The notes under the pieces are model-generated. The model made no database searches. It was not told the DNA's origin and saw only the letters and a program-made list of their open reading frames with translations. From assembly GCA_963734965.1 (NCBI GenBank), contig CAVTJK010000003.1, forward strand, positions 1,984,001 through 2,048,000: a DNA stretch of 64,000 nt. The letters are read 5' to 3'. The stretch comes from UBA4742 sp963734965. GTDB taxonomy: Bacteria > Actinomycetota > Acidimicrobiia > Acidimicrobiales > Acidimicrobilacustridaceae. Positions within the stretch are counted from its first letter, which is position 1; every line of letters starts with the position of its first letter. Below, piece by piece: positions 59,540 through 64,000 of the stretch. The position numbers and the translations under genes are program-made.

Positions 59540-61252
59540 TCAGAGGCGGAGGGGGTCGACGGCGACGCGAAGGCGGCCCGGGGGGCGGGGGGTGGCGGCC
59601 AGGACGTCGAGCAGGGCGGTGCGGTCCTCGCTGCGGACCAGCCACTGCCCCTCGCTCGGCCCGACGACCTCGACCCCGTCGGGCCGGCCCAGCCGCTCGA
59701 CGAAGGCGGGCGCCGCCGCCCCCGACACGGCGGCCAGCGCCGCGCACGGCGGGAACCGAAGCAGCCGACGGCGCTCGAGCTCGGCGGCGGCGACCCGAGC
59801 CGGGTCGCCGAGCAGGGCGGCCTGCACGACCTCGTGGTGCGGGAGCCGGGTCTGCAGCATCAACCGACCAGGACCGCGACGGCCGCCGACCAGGCGAGCG
59901 CCCCGCACCAGCAGCGCCAGCGCCTCCTCGGCGGCCCGGTAGCGCGGCGCCAGCAGCTCCTGGTCGAAGTCGAGGAAGGCAACGACGTCGGCGGCGTCGA
60001 CCCGATGCAGGACGGCCTCGGTGCCGACGTAGATCCGGGCGTCGCGATCGACCTCATCCGTGGTGGCGGTGACCTCGGCCACCGGGGCGCGAGCCAGCGC
60101 TTCGAGCTCCTCACGCACCCGGGTCACGCCCGGACGCAGGTTCTTGAAGCCGCTCCCGCCGCAGCTGAGGCACACCTTGGGCCGAACGGTTCCACACCGG
60201 CGGCACGTGAACTGCTGGTCGGCGCCGCTGGTGACGGCGGCATCGCATCGTTCGCAGCGTGCCGTCTCGCCGCAGGTGTTGCAGGCCGACAACATGGCCC
60301 GACCCTTCCGGTTGAGCACGCAGACGATGCGCCCGTCACCGCGGAGGGCCCGCACGAGCCGCTCGGAGAAGAGGCCGGTGCGGCCGATGTCGTCGTTGCG
60401 GCGATCGATCACATCTACCTGGGGCCAGCCGTCACGCTCGTCCTGGCGCGAGGGCACCAGCAGCTCTCCCCACTCGAGCGCCTCGAGCGACGGTGCCGGT
60501 GACACCAGAACGCACGGCACCCCAGCGCGCCGGGCCCGCTCGATCACGACATCCCGGGCGTGCCAGGTCGGGGCCCGCTCCTGCTGCCACGACTCGTCGT
60601 GCTCGTCGAGCACGACCACGGCGGCCAGATCCGCGACCGGCGCCCAGGCCGCCGCCCGGGTCCCGATCACGGTCGCGCCGGCCGCCGCCTGGGCCCAGTC
60701 CTGGGGCATGACGGCCACGCCCACACCAGCCCGGCGCAGCCGCAGTCCGATATGGCGCGCCGCCCGGGCCGAGGTCGCCAGCACGAGAGCGTGACCCCGC
60801 GACGCGGCCTCGAGCACGATCGGGTACGGATCAGCAGCCGGGCCCAGCCGCACGACCGATCGCGGTCGGGCCAGGGCGTCGACCGCCAACCCGTCGTCGG
60901 CCAGCCCGACCGGCGCGTGCGAGCGGGCCGGCGCCGGCAACGCCCGCACCGCGTGGTCGGGCGACGCCGTCCGCAAGAGCTGAGCAGGCCGGCCGGCCCA
61001 CCGCCATGCCGCCCAATCGGCCAGCGACACCAGGTCGGCGGCGGGACCCCATCCGGTGACCTTGGCGATCGGCGCCAGATCGACTCCCGGCGGCGGCACC
61101 ACGTCGGTCGCCACCACCCAGCCCCCGACCCGCCGACCGTGCAGGGCGACGCGCACCATCGACGCCACCCGAACCTGGTCGCGCAGGCGCTCCGGGACGA
61201 GGTAGTCGAAGGTCTTGTTGATGGCCGGCTGATCCGGCAGCACCCGCACCAC
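59540..61252 (-). CDS. priA: primosomal protein N' (PriA) without an intact Walker A
   Basis: The 570-residue protein has the 3'-DNA-binding N-domain (VRVLPDQPAINKTFDYLVPE), a degenerate helicase core and the zinc region with four CxxC pairs (CNTC, CERC, CRRC, CLSC). No GxGKT loop is present where Walker A belongs. Walker B survives only as VVLDEHDESWQQE. Loss of ATPase motifs is known for mycobacterial PriA. The GTG at 61252 is my start. The frame is open upstream for a Pro-rich extension but offers no good start codon. Confidence 0.88.
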   Translation of the reverse strand: MVRVLPDQPAINKTFDYLVPERLRDQVRVASMVRVALHGRRVGGWVVATDVVPPPGVDLAPIAKVTGWGPAADLVSLADWAAWRWAGRPAQLLRTASPDHAVRALPAPARSHAPVGLADDGLAVDALARPRSVVRLGPAADPYPIVLEAASRGHALVLATSARAARHIGLRLRRAGVGVAVMPQDWAQAAAGATVIGTRAAAWAPVADLAAVVVLDEHDESWQQERAPTWHARDVVIERARRAGVPCVLVSPAPSLEALEWGELLVPSRQDERDGWPQVDVIDRRNDDIGRTGLFSERLVRALRGDGRIVCVLNRKGRAMLSACNTCGETARCERCDAAVTSGADQQFTCRRCGTVRPKVCLSCGGSGFKNLRPGVTRVREELEALARAPVAEVTATTDEVDRDARIYVGTEAVLHRVDAADVVAFLDFDQELLAPRYRAAEEALALLVRGARLVGGRRGPGRLMLQTRLPHHEVVQAALLGDPARVAAAELERRRLLRFPPCAALAAVSGAAAPAFVERLGRPDGVEVVGPSEGQWLVRSEDRTALLDVLAATPRPPGRLRVAVDPLRL

Positions 61253-61350
61253 GCCGAGCGAGGCCCGCTCCTCTCGAAGCCCGTCCTCGGGCCGAGGATC
61301 GGGGGTCGAGGCCGGTTCGGGCGATGCCGGCGCGAACGGAAGCGGGAGGG

Positions 61351-62546
<1,196 letters not shown>

Positions 62547-62550
<4 letters not shown>

Positions 62551-63808
62551 GATGTCTCCTGTTCGGTGCCGGTCGGGCGACCGGCGTTCGGGGGGCCAGC
62601 GGTCGGGTGGGTGTGGCGCCAGGCCACGACGGCATCGAGCACCGCGTCGGCGATCGACCGCTTGTCGCTCAGCGCCACATGATGGTCGGTCCCGGCGGCA
62701 TCGATGATCACGACCGCGTTGGTGTCGTGTTCGAAGCCGGCCCCGGGCGCCGAGCACGTCGTTGGCCACGATGAGATCGAGGCCCTTGCGTTCGAGCTTC
62801 TGGCGAGCGTTGGCCACCAGATCATCGGTCTCGGCGGCGAAGCCGACCAGCGTCTGGCCGGCCGGCTTGGTCGAGCCGAGGTCGACGAGGAAGTCGTGGG
62901 TGGGTTCGAGCACGATCTCGGGCAGCCCGACCCCCTTCTTGATCTTGTGGTCGGCCACGACCGCGGGGCGGAAGTCGGCCACGGCCGCGGCCATGACGAT
63001 CACATCGTGGTCGCCGCTGCGGGGCAGGACCGCGGCCTGCATCTCGGCGGCGCTGGTCACCTCGATGACCTCGATGCCGACCGGCGCGGGACGGTCGACC
63101 GTCGTCACCAGGGTGACCTTGGCCCCCCGGGCCTGGGCGCGCTCGGCCACGGCGTATCCCTGCTTGCCCGACGAGCGGTTGGTGATGACGCGCACCGGGT
63201 CGATGGCCTCGCGCGTTCCGCCGGCGGTCACGAGCACGCGCAGGCCGTCGAGGTCGGATCCGGCGCTGGCCGATCCGAGGGCGCGTTCGGCGGCGTCGAC
63301 GATGTCGCCCACGTCGGCCAGCCGCCCGACCCCGATGTCGCCGCCCGCCAAACGACCTTCGCCGGGATCGACGACGATCACGCCGCGGCGCCGCAGCGTG
63401 GCCAGGTTGTCCTGCACGGCTGGGTGCTCCCACATCTCGGTGTGCATGGCCGGGCAGATCACGACGGGCGCCCGGGTGGCCAGCAACGTGGCCGTCAACA
63501 GGTCATGGGAGATGCCGGCGGCGTAGTCGCCGATCAGACCGCGCGGTGGCCGGGCAGACGAGGATCAGGTCGGCGCGCTGGCCCAGCCGCGTGTGCGGAA
63601 TCGGGTCACGCTCGTTCCACAGCGAGGTCTGCACCGGCTCGGACGCCAGCGCCGAGAAGGTCACCTCACCGACGAACCGCGTGGCCCCTCGCGTGAGCAC
63701 CGGCGCGACGTGGGCGCCGGCATCGACCAACCGTCGACAGACGTCGATGGCCTTGTAGGCGGCGATGCCCCCTGAAACACCCAAGACGATGGTGCGCCCG
63801 CCCAACAT
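62547..63808 (-). CDS. coaBC: phosphopantothenoylcysteine decarboxylase/synthetase (two frameshifts)
   Basis: Two consecutive steps of coenzyme A synthesis. About 419 residues. The flavin CoaC half opens VLGVSGGIAAYKAIDVCRRL and holds VVICPAMHTEMW. The CoaB half has VLVTAGGTREAIDPVR, NRSSGKQGYAVAE and ADFRP. Surplus bases at about 62751 (CTC[G]GCG) and 63538 (CGG[T]CTG) break the frame. Both are synonymous either way. Removing them restores APGAGFEHDTNAV and PATARLIGDYAAG. The rpoZ-coaBC-metK order matches other Actinobacteria. Confidence 0.94.
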
Positions 63809-63830
63809 CGACTCGGTCCTCGACCGTCGG

Positions 63831-64000
63831 TCAGGCCGACTCGCCGTCGATGGGCTCGACTTCGGCCTCGACGGGGATGGCCACGATCTTGTCGGCGGCG
63901 ATCTCCTCGAAGGCGATCGACAGCGGCTTGCGGGCCACGGAGGTGACCTGAGGCGGCACGTTGGCCCCAAGGCCGTCGCCGAGCTGGCCGAAGTACGAGT
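63831..64000 (-). CDS. rpoZ: RNA polymerase omega subunit (partial, 5' end outside the window)
   Basis: The last 56 codons are visible: YFGQLGDGLGANVPPQV, then RKPLSIAFEEIAADKI and an acidic tail ending GESA. RKPLSIAFEEI is the omega signature that contacts beta-prime. The N-terminal part lies beyond base 64000. It precedes coaBC by 22 bases in the leftward operon. Confidence 0.9.
   Translation of the reverse strand, partial: SYFGQLGDGLGANVPPQVTSVARKPLSIAFEEIAADKIVAIPVEAEVEPIDGESA

Overview
The window is a high-GC, densely packed stretch of a bacterial chromosome. The 16S/23S sequences, the gene order and the protein variants point to an actinobacterium. Acidimicrobiia is my best guess, made by eye and not by alignment. 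Several blocks keep the order known from Mycobacterium tuberculosis: HAD phosphatase-tlyA-nadK-recN-pyrG-NUDIX-xerD, infC-rpmI-rplT-tsnR, pheST, the arg cluster, and rpoZ-coaBC-metK-priA-fmt-rsmB-rib. I see no prophage, insertion sequence, CRISPR array, secondary-metabolite cluster or tRNA gene. The content is overwhelmingly housekeeping.

Layout. 1-3.6 kb: trpS, a DinB-fold protein, a VapBC toxin-antitoxin pair with a palindromic operator, an HD-domain protein, a DksA/TraR-type zinc protein and a VOC protein. 3.6-11 kb: xerD, a NUDIX hydrolase, pyrG, recN, nadK, tlyA and a HAD phosphatase, all leftward. 11-18.3 kb: a DUF1015 protein (rightward), then korB/korA, class I aldolase, an SSB-like protein and a TPR protein. 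18.35-24 kb: a leftward 16S-23S-5S operon with its promoter, both precursor processing stems and a strong terminator. 24-31.7 kb: tyrS, a small membrane protein, an Eis-type acetyltransferase, a NUDIX hydrolase, a DNA glycosylase and a thioesterase, running into argH and argG. 31.7-36.3 kb: argR, argF, argD, argB and argC. The arg cluster is one tightly overlapping leftward operon behind an ArgR-box-like promoter, and it lacks argJ. 36.4-43.6 kb: an EthD-like protein, a stand-alone Clp N-domain protein, pheT, pheS, a hydrolase and pfkA. 43.6-48.6 kb: a WYL regulator divergent from a PNPOx-like gene, then tsnR, rplT, rpmI, infC and two small genes. 48.6-55.1 kb: hisG, a VIT transporter, ribH, a membrane acyltransferase, ribBA, ribE and ribD. 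55.1-64 kb: mog, rsmB, fmt, def, two methyltransferases, priA, metK, coaBC and the 3' part of rpoZ.

Two patterns run through the window. First, at least sixteen genes, many normally essential (tyrS, pheT, coaBC, korAB, pfkA, aldolase), do not read through in one frame. By my hand count there are about 45 single-base insertions and 7 single-base losses. Most insertions sit at a codon third position where the bases on either side of the doubled wobble give synonymous codons, for example GTG[C]ATG or GCC[G]CAC. The losses all fall in G or C runs. This looks like consensus sequence that has written both alleles of synonymous variants, plus homopolymer errors, rather than gene decay. I therefore annotate these genes over their full reconstructed span. 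Second, nine starts have a TANNNT hexamer exactly 6-7 bases upstream of the start codon and no Shine-Dalgarno sequence, the signature of leaderless transcripts. One of these is a divergent promoter whose two -10 boxes share a single TA step.

Two families of dispersed intergenic repeats, one hairpin-forming palindrome (11.0 and 59.5 kb) and one two-hairpin element (28.5 and 48.3 kb), are not explained by any gene and are the best candidates for something undescribed.
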